64,000 nucleotides of DNA from Cytobacillus gottheilii (lineage in GTDB: Bacteria > Bacillota > Bacilli > Bacillales > Cytobacillaceae). The DNA is taken from the NCBI RefSeq assembly GCF_900166665.1, contig NZ_LT800494.1:2855049-2919048 (forward strand). Direction: 5' to 3'. The notes under the pieces are model-generated. The model had not been told where the DNA came from. It did no database searches and saw only the letters and a list, made by a program, of their open reading frames with translations. Below are positions 48,571 through 58,182 of the stretch, piece by piece; within the stretch, counting starts at the first letter, position 1, and every line of letters begins with the position of its first letter. The position numbers and the translations under genes were made by a program.

Positions 48571-49926
48571 TTATTGCACCTTCTTTCTTAGACAGGCTAT
48601 ATAAAAGCCGTCTGATCCTATATCTTGCGGAAGTATTTGCAGTTCAAAATCTGTTACTAAAGGCTTGATTGCCTCTGGCATTCTGGATTTTAACGCTGCA
48701 TCCGCTTCAAAGTCTTGATGTTTTTGTAAAAATGCTTCTAACGTTTTCTCGTTTTCTTCCTTGTCAATTGTACAAGTACTATAAACTAGGATACCACCTT
48801 TTTTTAATAGTGGGGCAGCAGCGGTTAATAAATTCAGTTGGATGTTATGAAGATTTGTTAGATCTTCTTCTTTTTTTGTGTATTTCATATCAGGCTTTCT
48901 TCTCATGACACCTAGCCCTGAGCAAGGAGCATCGAGCAGAATCCGATCAAAGCTTTCTGCTTCAAAATGGTCCTGGACTGTTCTGCTATCCAATGCTTTC
49001 GGCCTAATATTCGCAAGTCCTAATCTGCTTGCATTATCACTGATAAGTTTCACTTTATGCTCATGAAGGTCAAGCGAAACGAGGGTGCCGCTATTTTCCA
49101 TCCGTTCAGCAATATGAGTTGATTTTCCACCAGGAGCGGCACATGCATCAAGAATGGTTTCATTCTGGCTGGCGCCAAGAGCGTAAGCTGCAAGCATCGA
49201 GCTCTCATCCTGTATGGTTAGATAACCTTCTTTAAATGCATTGGAGCGGGCTAAATTTCCGCGTTTACACTTAATGGCCACAGGAAGAACCGGACTTTCT
49301 TCGACTTCAAACCCTTCATCAAGGAGCATCTTGAGCACTTCTTCTCTTGTTGCCTTTACTGTATTGACTCTGGCTGTTTGCAATGGCGCGGTAAGATTCA
49401 GTAAACACATTTCTCTAGTTTTTTCTAAGCCGAGTTGTTCAGCCCAGCGTTTCACCAGCCAGATTGGATGGCTTGTTTCAATTGAGATTCGTTCAATCGG
49501 ATCTTTTATAGCATCCAATGAAGGAACACCACTGCGCTGAAAATTCCGCAAAACGCCATTAACAAGGCCCGCAATGCCTTTATGCCCTCGCTTTTTTGCC
49601 AATTCAACCGCTTCATTTAAGGCAGCATGATCAGGAATTTTGTCTAAATAGACAAGCTGATAAACTGTCAAACGAAGAAGCTGGATCACCCAGCCTTCCA
49701 GCTTTTTGCTGTTCTTAATAAAAGGGTGCAGGAAGTAGTCTAGTGTCATCTGGCGCTGCAGTGTTCCATATGTGATTTCTGTTAGGAGTGCAGCATCCTT
49801 TGCATTTAATTCGTTTTTGTTAATCGCATTATTGAGAAGAAGATTGCTGTATGATTGATTTTTTTCAATAGCAGTTAAGAGCTCAAGTGCTGTTTCCCGC
49901 ACATTTTTCTTTGCTGTCTTTTTCAT
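48571..49926 (-). CDS. rsmB: 16S rRNA (cytosine-967-C5)-methyltransferase RsmB
   Basis: The 451-residue protein has a NusB-like N-terminal RNA-binding domain (residues 8-135) and a SAM methyltransferase domain with [15 protein letters not shown] near 260, [15 protein letters not shown] near 325 and the catalytic YSTCTID near 381. The start overlaps the fmt stop codon by four bases. It belongs to the def-fmt-rsmB-rlmN translation cluster. Confidence 0.97.
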   Translation of the reverse strand: MKKTAKKNVRETALELLTAIEKNQSYSNLLLNNAINKNELNAKDAALLTEITYGTLQRQMTLDYFLHPFIKNSKKLEGWVIQLLRLTVYQLVYLDKIPDHAALNEAVELAKKRGHKGIAGLVNGVLRNFQRSGVPSLDAIKDPIERISIETSHPIWLVKRWAEQLGLEKTREMCLLNLTAPLQTARVNTVKATREEVLKMLLDEGFEVEESPVLPVAIKCKRGNLARSNAFKEGYLTIQDESSMLAAYALGASQNETILDACAAPGGKSTHIAERMENSGTLVSLDLHEHKVKLISDNASRLGLANIRPKALDSRTVQDHFEAESFDRILLDAPCSGLGVMRRKPDMKYTKKEEDLTNLHNIQLNLLTAAAPLLKKGGILVYSTCTIDKEENEKTLEAFLQKHQDFEADAALKSRMPEAIKPLVTDFELQILPQDIGSDGFYIACLRKKVQ

Positions 49927-50873
49927 GAATGATCCCCTAGGACAAAGCCTTTTGCAAGCTTAGAGCCAGCACCTCTTAAATATTGTCCAGCATCCATCTT
50001 TTTCTTCCCTGAGGGCTGCAGTTCAACAATTTTAATGGCGGTTTGATTCCCGGCAGCTACCGTCAGTCCTTCGTCGTCCGCTGCTAAAATCGTTCCTGGT
50101 TCTAAAGCTTGATCTACTGCTGTTTTTTCTGCTTTCCATACTTTTAATACCGTTCCCTCTACTGTCGTATAAGCAACGGGCCATGGATTTAAACCGCGAA
50201 TATGATTGTAGATGTCTTCACCATTTTTCGTCCAATCAATTTTTTCCTGCTCACGCTTAATATTGGAAGCAAAAGTCGCTTGGTTATCGTCTTGAACGAT
50301 TGGTTCCAATTCACCGTTTATGAGCTTTGGCAGTGTTTCGGAAAGAAGCTTGCAGCCCGTCTCACTTAATTTATCGTGAAGTGTTCCAACATTATCGTCT
50401 TCTGTAATGGTTACTTCCGCTTGTGTTAATATATCGCCTGCATCTAATTTTTCAGCCATATACATAATGGTAATGCCTGTTTTTTCTTTCCCCTGCATGA
50501 TTGCATAATGAATCGGCGCTCCGCCGCGCAGTTCCGGCAGAAGTGATGCATGAACATTAATACAGCCAAACTTAGGCGCATCCAGCAGTGCCTTAGGTAA
50601 AATTTGACCAAATGCAGCCGTAACGACCAAATCAGGCTGTAAATCTAAAATAGGCTGCAGTTCTTCTGGATTGCGGATTTTTTCAGGCTGATAAACCGGA
50701 ATGCCTCTTTTTACAGCTTCAGCTTTCACCGGTGGTGGCGTCAACACTTTTTTCCTGCCAACAGGACGGTCTGGCTGAGTCACCACAGCAATTACATCAT
50801 AACCATCATTTATAAGCTGCTGCAGAATAGGGACTGAAAAGTCTGGCGTTCCCATGAAAATAATTTTTGTCAT
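49923..50873 (-). CDS. fmt: Methionyl-tRNA formyltransferase
   Basis: Formylates initiator Met-tRNA. The 316-residue protein begins [17 protein letters not shown] and has the folate-binding and catalytic block [18 protein letters not shown] near residue 106 (Asn and His), with a C-terminal OB-like tRNA-binding domain with NPWPVAYT near 229. It overlaps def and rsmB by four bases each. Confidence 0.97.
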   Translation of the reverse strand: MTKIIFMGTPDFSVPILQQLINDGYDVIAVVTQPDRPVGRKKVLTPPPVKAEAVKRGIPVYQPEKIRNPEELQPILDLQPDLVVTAAFGQILPKALLDAPKFGCINVHASLLPELRGGAPIHYAIMQGKEKTGITIMYMAEKLDAGDILTQAEVTITEDDNVGTLHDKLSETGCKLLSETLPKLINGELEPIVQDDNQATFASNIKREQEKIDWTKNGEDIYNHIRGLNPWPVAYTTVEGTVLKVWKAEKTAVDQALEPGTILAADDEGLTVAAGNQTAIKIVELQPSGKKKMDAGQYLRGAGSKLAKGFVLGDHS

Positions 50874-51355
50874 TCCTCTTCCATCCCTTCAAGTTCGTGT
50901 TCTTCTATATATCTTGAAACCTTGGATGTAAACAGAATGCCATTCAAATGATCAATTTCATGCAGGATCGCTCTTGCTAAAAATCCTTCTGCTTCAAGCT
51001 TATAGAATTTCCCAGTCCGGTCCTGCGCTTTAATCTTAACTACTTCTGGTCTTGACACTTCTCCATATAGTCCTGGGAAACTTAAACAGCCTTCCACATC
51101 GGTATCTTCGCCTGCTGTTTCAACGATAACAGGATTGATCATTTCAATGGTACCTGTTTCATCATCTATGTCAACAATGGCCACTTGAATATTCAGTCCA
51201 ATTTGCGGGGCAGCGAGTCCTACTCCATCAAATTCAATCATTGTATCATACATATCGTTTAGAAGTTTTGTTAATTTTTTATCAAATACTTTAACAGGTT
51301 CGCACTGTTCCTCTAAAATAGGATCAGGGTGCATAACGATTTTTCTAATTGCCAA
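50870..51355 (-). CDS. def: Peptide deformylase
   Basis: Removes the N-formyl group from new proteins. The 161-residue metalloenzyme has the three family motifs: [10 protein letters not shown] near residue 45, EGCLSFPG near 88 and HEIDHLNG near 130 (HExxH metal site). The gene leads the def-to-rpe operon; its promoter is not clear in the upstream sequence. Confidence 0.97.
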   Translation of the reverse strand: MAIRKIVMHPDPILEEQCEPVKVFDKKLTKLLNDMYDTMIEFDGVGLAAPQIGLNIQVAIVDIDDETGTIEMINPVIVETAGEDTDVEGCLSFPGLYGEVSRPEVVKIKAQDRTGKFYKLEAEGFLARAILHEIDHLNGILFTSKVSRYIEEHELEGMEEE

Positions 51356-51507
51356 AATGTATTTCCTCCAACTCTATCGTAACGCGTGTTTCACAGCGCT
51401 TTGTTCAGTTAATGTGCATTACATACTGTTTTTCTGTAGTTTTCACAAATTTCTATAAGTTCATAAGTGTTTCTTTGAAATTAGATTAAACACTATGAAA
51501 TAGCAGG

Positions 51508-51634
51508 GATTTCCACTTCATGGTACTCGCTTTCCGGCGGGGCGGGTGCTGAGCCTCCTCGTCGCTTGCGCTCCTGCGGGGTCTCAGCTCCCCACTCGTC
51601 CCGCTGGAGTCTCGCACCATTCCGTTTCAATCAA
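51508..51634 (+). repeat. Dispersed intergenic element, family A copy 4
   Basis: First of three family A copies between def and priA. Stem arms CTCCTGCGGG and CCCGCTGGAG, so one pair of the perfect stem is broken. Starts 205 bp before the next copy. The 51356-52101 gap contains no gene; its 51356-51507 part is AT-rich. Confidence 0.88.
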
Positions 51635-51712
51635 CATGTAGTCTGCTAATTGACTCGATTTTAATAAAACAGTCATCCTTTTTATAAACTGTTTTTAACT
51701 TAAATGTTCATA

Positions 51713-51839
51713 GATTTCCACTTCAGCGCACTCGCTTTCCGGCGGGGCGGGTGCTGAGCCTCCTCGTCGCTTGCGCTCCTGCGGGGTCTCAGCTCCCCAC
51801 TCGTCCCGCAGGAGTCTCGCACCATTCCGTTTCAATCAA
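51713..51839 (+). repeat. Dispersed intergenic element, family A copy 5
   Basis: Second copy in the def-priA gap, with perfect arms CTCCTGCGGG / CCCGCAGGAG. It is followed by a roughly 76-bp spacer that closely repeats the spacer after copy 4, including TCATCCTTTTTATAAACTG. Confidence 0.88.
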
Positions 51840-51915
51840 CATTTAATCTGCTGATCGACTCGATTCAATTAACAGTCATCCTTTTTATAAACTGTTTTTA
51901 ACTTAAATGTTCATA

Positions 51916-52041
51916 GATTTCCACTTCAGCGCACTCGTTTTCCGGCGGGGCGGGTGCTGAGTCTCCTCGTCGCAATGCTCCTGCGGGGTCTCAGCTCCCC
52001 ACTCGTCCCGCAGGAGTCTCGTACCCTTCCGTTTCAATCAA
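51916..52041 (+). repeat. Dispersed intergenic element, family A copy 6
   Basis: Third copy in the def-priA gap, 203 bp after copy 5, with perfect arms and small differences in the left part (CACTCGTTTTCCGG, GTCGCAATGCTCC). Confidence 0.88.
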
Positions 52042-52101
52042 CATTTAATCTGCTAAATATACTTTTAAAAATGTAAAACCACCGTTATTTATAAATGGCT
52101 T

Positions 52102-54507
52102 CTACATTAAGATAAACGGGTTTACGTCTATGGATATTTGCAGGCCGCCGGTGGCTATTTCTTGCTGGTATTGGTCGAGTACCGTTTTTAGAGCGCCATT
52201 TAGCTGTGGTTCCCGTTTGTATTTTACCAGACATTGATATCGATATCTATTGTTGATGCGGGGAATTGGCGATGCAACTGGCCCAAGGACAACTGCTTCG
52301 TCTGATAGTTTTGTTCGTACCCATCCTGTTATTTTTTCTGTTACTGCCACAGCTTTCATCAGCTGTTCATGGCTGACTGTAATTAAGGATATATAATAGA
52401 AGGGCGGATATTTATGAATTTTGCGGATCATCATTTCCTTATCATAAAAACGGTCATAATCCTGCGTACCAGCCAATTCTACACTATAATGCTCAGGTGT
52501 GTACGTTTGAATGATCACTTCGCCCTCAAGTTCATGCCTGCCCGCTCGTCCGCTCACTTGCGTTAAGAGCTGAAAGGTTTTTTCGGAAGACCGAAAATCA
52601 GGCAAATGCAGCATTGTATCTGCTGAAAGAACGCCTACAAGCGTGATGTTCGGAAAATCAAGTCCCTTGGCAATCATTTGTGTGCCAAGCAAAATATCTG
52701 CATGTCCCTGCTGGAATTGGTCCAGCAGCTTTTCATGTGCGCCTTTTCTGCTTGTCGTATCCACATCCATCCGGATAACTTTTGCCTCTGGCAGCACCTT
52801 CACTAGCTCTTCTTCGACCTTTTGTGTACCCGTGCCAAAATAACGGATATGCTCACTCCCGCATTCTGGGCAAGAGGAAGGAACATGGTCCTCATGTCCG
52901 CAATAATGGCATTTCATTTGCCTGCTGTATTGATGATACGTTAATGAGATATCACAATTTGGGCAATTGATGACATAACCGCAGTCTCTGCACATAACAA
53001 AGGATGAATGACCCCGTTTGTTTAAAAATAAGACAGTCTGTTCTTTTTTCTCAATTCGCTCTCTTAATTTTTCAAGCAGCACTCTGGAAAACATGGAACG
53101 GTTCCCTTCGCGCAGCTCCTCTCTCATATCAATAATATTAACACCTGGAAGCGCTTGGTTGTTCATCCTCTTTGGCAGCTTGAGCAGCTTGTACACACCT
53201 TTTTGGGCTCGTGCAAATGTTTCAAGAGCAGGAGTTGCACTGCCAAGCACAACTGGACAGCGATACGTTTTCGCCCTTTCAATCGCCACATCTCTGGCAT
53301 GGTACCGGGGGTTTTCCTCCTGCTTATAGCTTGTTTCATGTTCTTCATCAATAATAATAATGCCAAGGTTCTCAAAAGGAGCAAAAATGGCAGAACGTGC
53401 TCCTACCGCAACACTGACTTCCTTGCGCTGAATCTTCCGCCATTCATCATATTTTTCTCCAGCAGAAAGTCCGCTGTGCAAAACAGCCACTTTGTCGCCG
53501 AATCTGCCTTTAAATCTAGTAACCATTTGCGGAGTTAAAGAAATTTCAGGAACGAGCACAATCGCTTCTCTGCCTTGTTCGAGCACACGCTGAATGGATT
53601 GCAAATATACTTCCGTCTTTCCGCTTCCTGTCACACCATATAGAAGAAACACATCATGCTCATGCTGCTCAACAGAATGCCAGATTGGAATAATCGCTTT
53701 ATGCTGCTCCTCTGTTAAGGAAAGCGGGACCGTACTAGAAAACTGGCGCTCCGCAAAAGGATCTCTATACACCTCTAAATAGGTTTCAGACAGCATTCCT
53801 TTTTTTACAAGTCCTTTGATGACTGCTGAAGACACTTCTAATACGTCTTCGATTTCTTTTTGAAATACAGGTCCTTCCTGTTCGAGAAAATAGGATAATA
53901 CTTCTTTTTGTTTTGCTGCATTTGCTGGCAGCGAATCGATCCAATCTTGGAGCAGAGCACGCTCTGAACAATAGATGGCCTTTAATTTCTTCTTTTTCAC
54001 GCGTTCTTTTACTTCATATATTAGTTCAATGCTTCCGTCTGCTACCGCTTTTTGCAGCGTGCGCAATGATGCATGGCTTGTTGCTTCATCCCAACTGATC
54101 GTCTCATGATGTGAGAAAAGCATTTTTATAGAAGGATCTAAATGATCTGTTAGATCAATTCGTTTCAGCTTTTTTTCATATTTCGCTTTTAACGCGGCCG
54201 GAAGCATTGCTTGATAAGCAGAAATCTTATAGCTGAGGGTGTGATCCGAAAGCCAATCTCCAAGGGAAAGCAATTCCTTATTTAAAATTGGATTTAGATC
54301 CATTGGCTCGATCAGTTCCTTTAAGGAGTTGAATGCTGACTCTGCCTTAATATCAACAACAAAGCCTTGAATTTTTCTTGGACCAAAAGGAACGATTACC
54401 CGCATTCCAGGTTTAATGAGATCAATAAGGTGATCTGGGATCAGATAATCAAAGGGCTTGTCCGTTTGTTTAGCTGGAACATCTACAATGACACGTGCAA
54501 CATTCAT
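52102..54507 (-). CDS. priA: Primosomal protein PriA (replication restart helicase)
   Basis: Reloads the replication machinery at stalled forks. The 801-residue protein has an N-terminal DNA-binding domain (residues 1-110), helicase motifs VTGSGKTEVY near 294 and IIDEEHE near 386, a zinc-binding insertion with eight cysteines near 510-550 (CRDC, CPNC, CHYC, CPEC), and a C-terminal domain. The start ATG overlaps the coaBC stop by one base. Confidence 0.97.
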   Translation of the reverse strand: MNVARVIVDVPAKQTDKPFDYLIPDHLIDLIKPGMRVIVPFGPRKIQGFVVDIKAESAFNSLKELIEPMDLNPILNKELLSLGDWLSDHTLSYKISAYQAMLPAALKAKYEKKLKRIDLTDHLDPSIKMLFSHHETISWDEATSHASLRTLQKAVADGSIELIYEVKERVKKKKLKAIYCSERALLQDWIDSLPANAAKQKEVLSYFLEQEGPVFQKEIEDVLEVSSAVIKGLVKKGMLSETYLEVYRDPFAERQFSSTVPLSLTEEQHKAIIPIWHSVEQHEHDVFLLYGVTGSGKTEVYLQSIQRVLEQGREAIVLVPEISLTPQMVTRFKGRFGDKVAVLHSGLSAGEKYDEWRKIQRKEVSVAVGARSAIFAPFENLGIIIIDEEHETSYKQEENPRYHARDVAIERAKTYRCPVVLGSATPALETFARAQKGVYKLLKLPKRMNNQALPGVNIIDMREELREGNRSMFSRVLLEKLRERIEKKEQTVLFLNKRGHSSFVMCRDCGYVINCPNCDISLTYHQYSRQMKCHYCGHEDHVPSSCPECGSEHIRYFGTGTQKVEEELVKVLPEAKVIRMDVDTTSRKGAHEKLLDQFQQGHADILLGTQMIAKGLDFPNITLVGVLSADTMLHLPDFRSSEKTFQLLTQVSGRAGRHELEGEVIIQTYTPEHYSVELAGTQDYDRFYDKEMMIRKIHKYPPFYYISLITVSHEQLMKAVAVTEKITGWVRTKLSDEAVVLGPVASPIPRINNRYRYQCLVKYKREPQLNGALKTVLDQYQQEIATGGLQISIDVNPFILM

Positions 54508-55712
54508 TACTCATGTTCTCCCAATAGCTGGATAGCTTCTTCTAGTATCTTCATCGCTACTGTTTTTTTATCTAGGAGCGGCAGTTCAATTACACTTCCG
54601 TCCTTTTTATAGAGAGTGACAATGTTTGTATCTGTTCCAAATCCTGCACCTTCTGTTTTCACGTTATTCGCAACGATCATATCAGCATTCTTCTTTTTCA
54701 GCTTTTTGGAGGCGTATTCCTCAAGATGATCCGTTTCAGCAGCAAATCCAATTAAGAGCTGATTCTTCTTCTTTTGCCCCAATTCAAATAAAATATCTTT
54801 TGTTCGCTCAAGCTGGAGTACTTCTTCGCCAGGCTGTTTTTTCATTTTATGATCAGATGCGTTTTTGGGTCTGTAATCGGCCACTGCTGCGGTTTTGACT
54901 ACAATGTGCGCATCATCATATTCCTGCAATACCGCTTGGTACATTTCTTCCGCACTTTCTACGCTCACAACTCTAACACCAGCTGGAGGCTGAATGGAAA
55001 CTGGGCCTGAAATAAGGGTCACATTCCCGCCAAGCTGTTTAGCAGCTTCTGCAATAGCGTAGCCCATTTTTCCTGACGAATGATTGGTCAGATAGCGGAC
55101 GGGATCAATTTTCTCCCGGGTTGGTCCGGCAGTAACCACAATTTTTTTACCTGAAAGAGGTTTATTGGAATTAGAAAAATATGATTTCATATGTTCAACA
55201 ATTTTCTCCGGCTCTTCTAGTCTGCCTTTCCCAATATAACCGCAAGCAAGATAGCCTTCACTAGGTTCTATATAGGAATAGCCAAAGTCAGCTAATGTTT
55301 GAATATTTTTTTGAACTGCTGGATGAGCGTACATATGAACATTCATGGCAGGTGCTATCCAGATCGGCGCTGTTGCCGCCAGCAATGTAGTCGAAATCAT
55401 ATCATCAGCAATGCCGTTTGCCAGTTTTCCAATCATGTTTGCTGTTGCAGGGGCGATTAAAATAAGGTCAGCCCAATCCGCAAGATCGATATGTGCAATC
55501 ACTTTTGAATCTTTTTCATCAAATGTATCGTAATAGACATCATTTCGCGACAATGCTTGGAACGTGAGAGGTGCAACAAAGTTTTGGGCTGAATCGCTTA
55601 TGATCACTTTAACGTCTGCACCCGCCTGTGTAAGCTTGCTAGTGAGCGCCGCTGCTTTGTATACGGCAATCCCGCCAGTTACACACAGCAGAATCTTTTT
55701 TCCATTAAGCAT
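54507..55712 (-). CDS. coaBC: Bifunctional phosphopantothenoylcysteine decarboxylase/synthetase
   Basis: Two consecutive steps of coenzyme A synthesis. The 401-residue protein has a flavin-binding decarboxylase half (MLNGKKILLCVTGGIA, APATANMIGKLANGIADD near residue 84, ACGYIGKGRL near 155) and a synthetase half from about 190 (VTAGPTREKIDPVRY, NHSSGKMG). The chosen ATG has GGGGGGA upstream; five codons in front are within that region. Coupled to priA. Confidence 0.96.
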   Translation of the reverse strand: MLNGKKILLCVTGGIAVYKAAALTSKLTQAGADVKVIISDSAQNFVAPLTFQALSRNDVYYDTFDEKDSKVIAHIDLADWADLILIAPATANMIGKLANGIADDMISTTLLAATAPIWIAPAMNVHMYAHPAVQKNIQTLADFGYSYIEPSEGYLACGYIGKGRLEEPEKIVEHMKSYFSNSNKPLSGKKIVVTAGPTREKIDPVRYLTNHSSGKMGYAIAEAAKQLGGNVTLISGPVSIQPPAGVRVVSVESAEEMYQAVLQEYDDAHIVVKTAAVADYRPKNASDHKMKKQPGEEVLQLERTKDILFELGQKKKNQLLIGFAAETDHLEEYASKKLKKKNADMIVANNVKTEGAGFGTDTNIVTLYKKDGSVIELPLLDKKTVAMKILEEAIQLLGEHE

Positions 55713-55892
55713 GTTCGTTCCCCCCATTTAAACAGATCAACATTCTTTTCTCTATTATCCTCGAACCATGGATTTATTTCATCTATTTCATTTTATGCTG
55801 CTGTGAAAATTCGACAGTCTTTACATTCCTTCATATCAAGTTATAAAGGGCAGTAACGCCTTTTATATTCTCTGTTTTCAAAAACAGGCAAT

Positions 55893-55926
55893 AAAAATAA
55901 CAACCTTGATGAGAGGTTGTTATTTC
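55893..55926 (-). terminator. Terminator after rpoZ
   Basis: Minus-strand perfect stem AAATAACAACCT / AGGTTGTTATTT with a seven-base loop. The rest of the 55713-56016 gap holds no gene; no clear promoter for coaBC was found. Confidence 0.9.
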
Positions 55927-56016
55927 GAGGTTTTTCCTTTGCTGTATGTGTAGGCTGAATCGTATTTAAGTCTACAGCATCAACAGTATCTTATAACAGC
56001 AGGACAGGTATTACAA

Positions 56017-56226
56017 TCAATCTGTAACGTCTTCTTTAAGGCGGTAAAGCAATTCGTCTGCATTAATTTCTTCCAGAGCTTTTCCTACGTTTTTATGAGA
56101 AACATAGTTGCTGAGCTGGTACTCTGGATTCACTTGAAGCTGGCGAGCGCGTTTCGCTGCTACAGATACTAAGGAATATTTAGAATCAATTTTTGTCATT
56201 AAGGAATCAATAGATGGATCAAGCAT
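56017..56226 (-). CDS. rpoZ: RNA polymerase omega subunit
   Basis: Small subunit that helps assemble the beta-prime subunit. The 69-residue protein begins [20 protein letters not shown] and has AAKRARQLQ near residue 23 and VGKALEEI near 47, typical of the family. It follows gmk after two bases. Confidence 0.96.
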   Translation of the reverse strand: MLDPSIDSLMTKIDSKYSLVSVAAKRARQLQVNPEYQLSNYVSHKNVGKALEEINADELLYRLKEDVTD

Positions 56227-56228
56227 GT

Positions 56229-56852
<624 letters not shown>

Positions 56853-57116
56853 CTATCCTTCCTCTACAATTTCATCGCGATCATATAATCTAGCCGCAAC
56901 CGTTTCTGGCTGTACAGCCGATAGAATCACATGGTCACTGTCCATCACAATGACAGCTCTTGTTCTTCTCCCATATGTCGCATCGATTAAAGATCCCCGA
57001 TCACGAGCATCTTGAATGATTCTTTTAATAGGTGCAGACTCAGGGCTGACGATGGATATAATTCTATTGGCAGAAACAATGTTTCCAAAGCCAATATTAA
57101 TTAATTTGATTGACAT
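56853..57116 (-). CDS. remA: Extracellular matrix regulator RemA
   Basis: DNA-binding regulator that activates biofilm matrix and osmoprotection genes in B. subtilis. The 87-residue protein begins [19 protein letters not shown] and has [18 protein letters not shown] near residue 26 and the [13 protein letters not shown] segment. The chosen ATG has GGAGG five bases upstream; the four codons before it overlap that site. Placed between yloC and gmk as in B. subtilis. Confidence 0.95.
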   Translation of the reverse strand: MSIKLINIGFGNIVSANRIISIVSPESAPIKRIIQDARDRGSLIDATYGRRTRAVIVMDSDHVILSAVQPETVAARLYDRDEIVEEG

Positions 57117-57175
57117 AGCTTCCTCCAATCATCAGTTATTTATTTTTGCCGTTAAAGGCCGTTCATAAACAACTT

Positions 57176-58045
57176 CTATTCAATATTTTGCACTTGTTCC
57201 TTCATTTTTTCCAGCAGGCTCTTCATTTCTACCACTTCAGAGGCAATATGCGCATCATTTGCTTTTGCCCCGATGGTATTGGCTTCCCGATTCATTTCCT
57301 GCAGGAGAAAATCGAGTTTTCTGCCTATAGAGCCTTCTGTATCCAAGGTCTGGCTGAATTGCTGAATATGGCTTTGCAATCTGGTTAGCTCCTCATTAAT
57401 ATCGGATTTATCCGCAAATATAGCGGCTTCAGCTGCGATTCGTGATTCATCCAATTCTCCTGCCAGATACTCTTGCATTTTCTTTTTTAAGCGTTCCTCG
57501 TACTTTTGTACGACAGAAGGTGCATACTCATTTAATTGAGAAACACAATTTTTCAGAAGTGAAAGCAGGTTAAGGAAATCCTTTTTCAATTCTTCTCCTT
57601 CTGCCATTCGCATAGCAACAAGCTGTTCGCACGCTTCCTCAACGGCCTCTATAAACAGAGGTTCGAATTCAGCGCTTGAAACCTCGCTTTCTTCTATGTA
57701 CAAAAACTCTTCCCGCATTAAATCTTGTACGGTAAGTCCAGAAAGATCGTATTTTTCACTGATTTTCTTCATGTTTTCATAGTACTGATGCAGCAGCGGC
57801 CAATCAATCACCATTTCCTTAGCGGATGCGCCTTCTTTTGTCACTGCTGAAAATATTTCTATTCTACCACGTTTAATGGATTTTGAAAGCCGTTTTTTAA
57901 CTTTTTCCTCAAAGTGTACATACTGCTTTGGCAAACGCATCATATATTCTGCGAATCGATGATTAACCGTTTTGATTTCGATGGTGATGGTAAAAAGGTC
58001 ATGTTCCTTTTTACTGCGGCCGAAACCAGTCATACTTCTGACCAT
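57176..58045 (-). CDS. yloC: YicC/YloC family endoribonuclease
   Basis: Conserved protein related to E. coli YicC; the family is reported to act as an endoribonuclease. The 289-residue protein begins MVRSMTGFGR and has EIKTVNHRF near residue 27, a helical middle, and the C-terminal DFLLQEMNREANTIGAKAND block near 246, all family hallmarks. It heads the operon with remA, gmk and rpoZ. Confidence 0.94.
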   Translation of the reverse strand: MVRSMTGFGRSKKEHDLFTITIEIKTVNHRFAEYMMRLPKQYVHFEEKVKKRLSKSIKRGRIEIFSAVTKEGASAKEMVIDWPLLHQYYENMKKISEKYDLSGLTVQDLMREEFLYIEESEVSSAEFEPLFIEAVEEACEQLVAMRMAEGEELKKDFLNLLSLLKNCVSQLNEYAPSVVQKYEERLKKKMQEYLAGELDESRIAAEAAIFADKSDINEELTRLQSHIQQFSQTLDTEGSIGRKLDFLLQEMNREANTIGAKANDAHIASEVVEMKSLLEKMKEQVQNIE

Positions 58046-58128
58046 TTATATACACTTCCTTTGTAAAACAACATTCTTTGTTCATATGTATGTTATTTGC
58101 CAATGTGCTGGCGGAAATCTTGTTTAAA

Positions 58129-58166
58129 TAAAAAAGAAGGTAATAGAGCGCATCTCTACTACCTTA
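58129..58166 (-). terminator. Terminator after the calcium ATPase gene
   Basis: Minus-strand 12-base stem AAGGTAGTAGAG / CTCTATTACCTT with a wobble, a short loop, then CTTTTTTATTT. Confidence 0.9.
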
Positions 58167-58182
58167 AGGATTATATCATACT

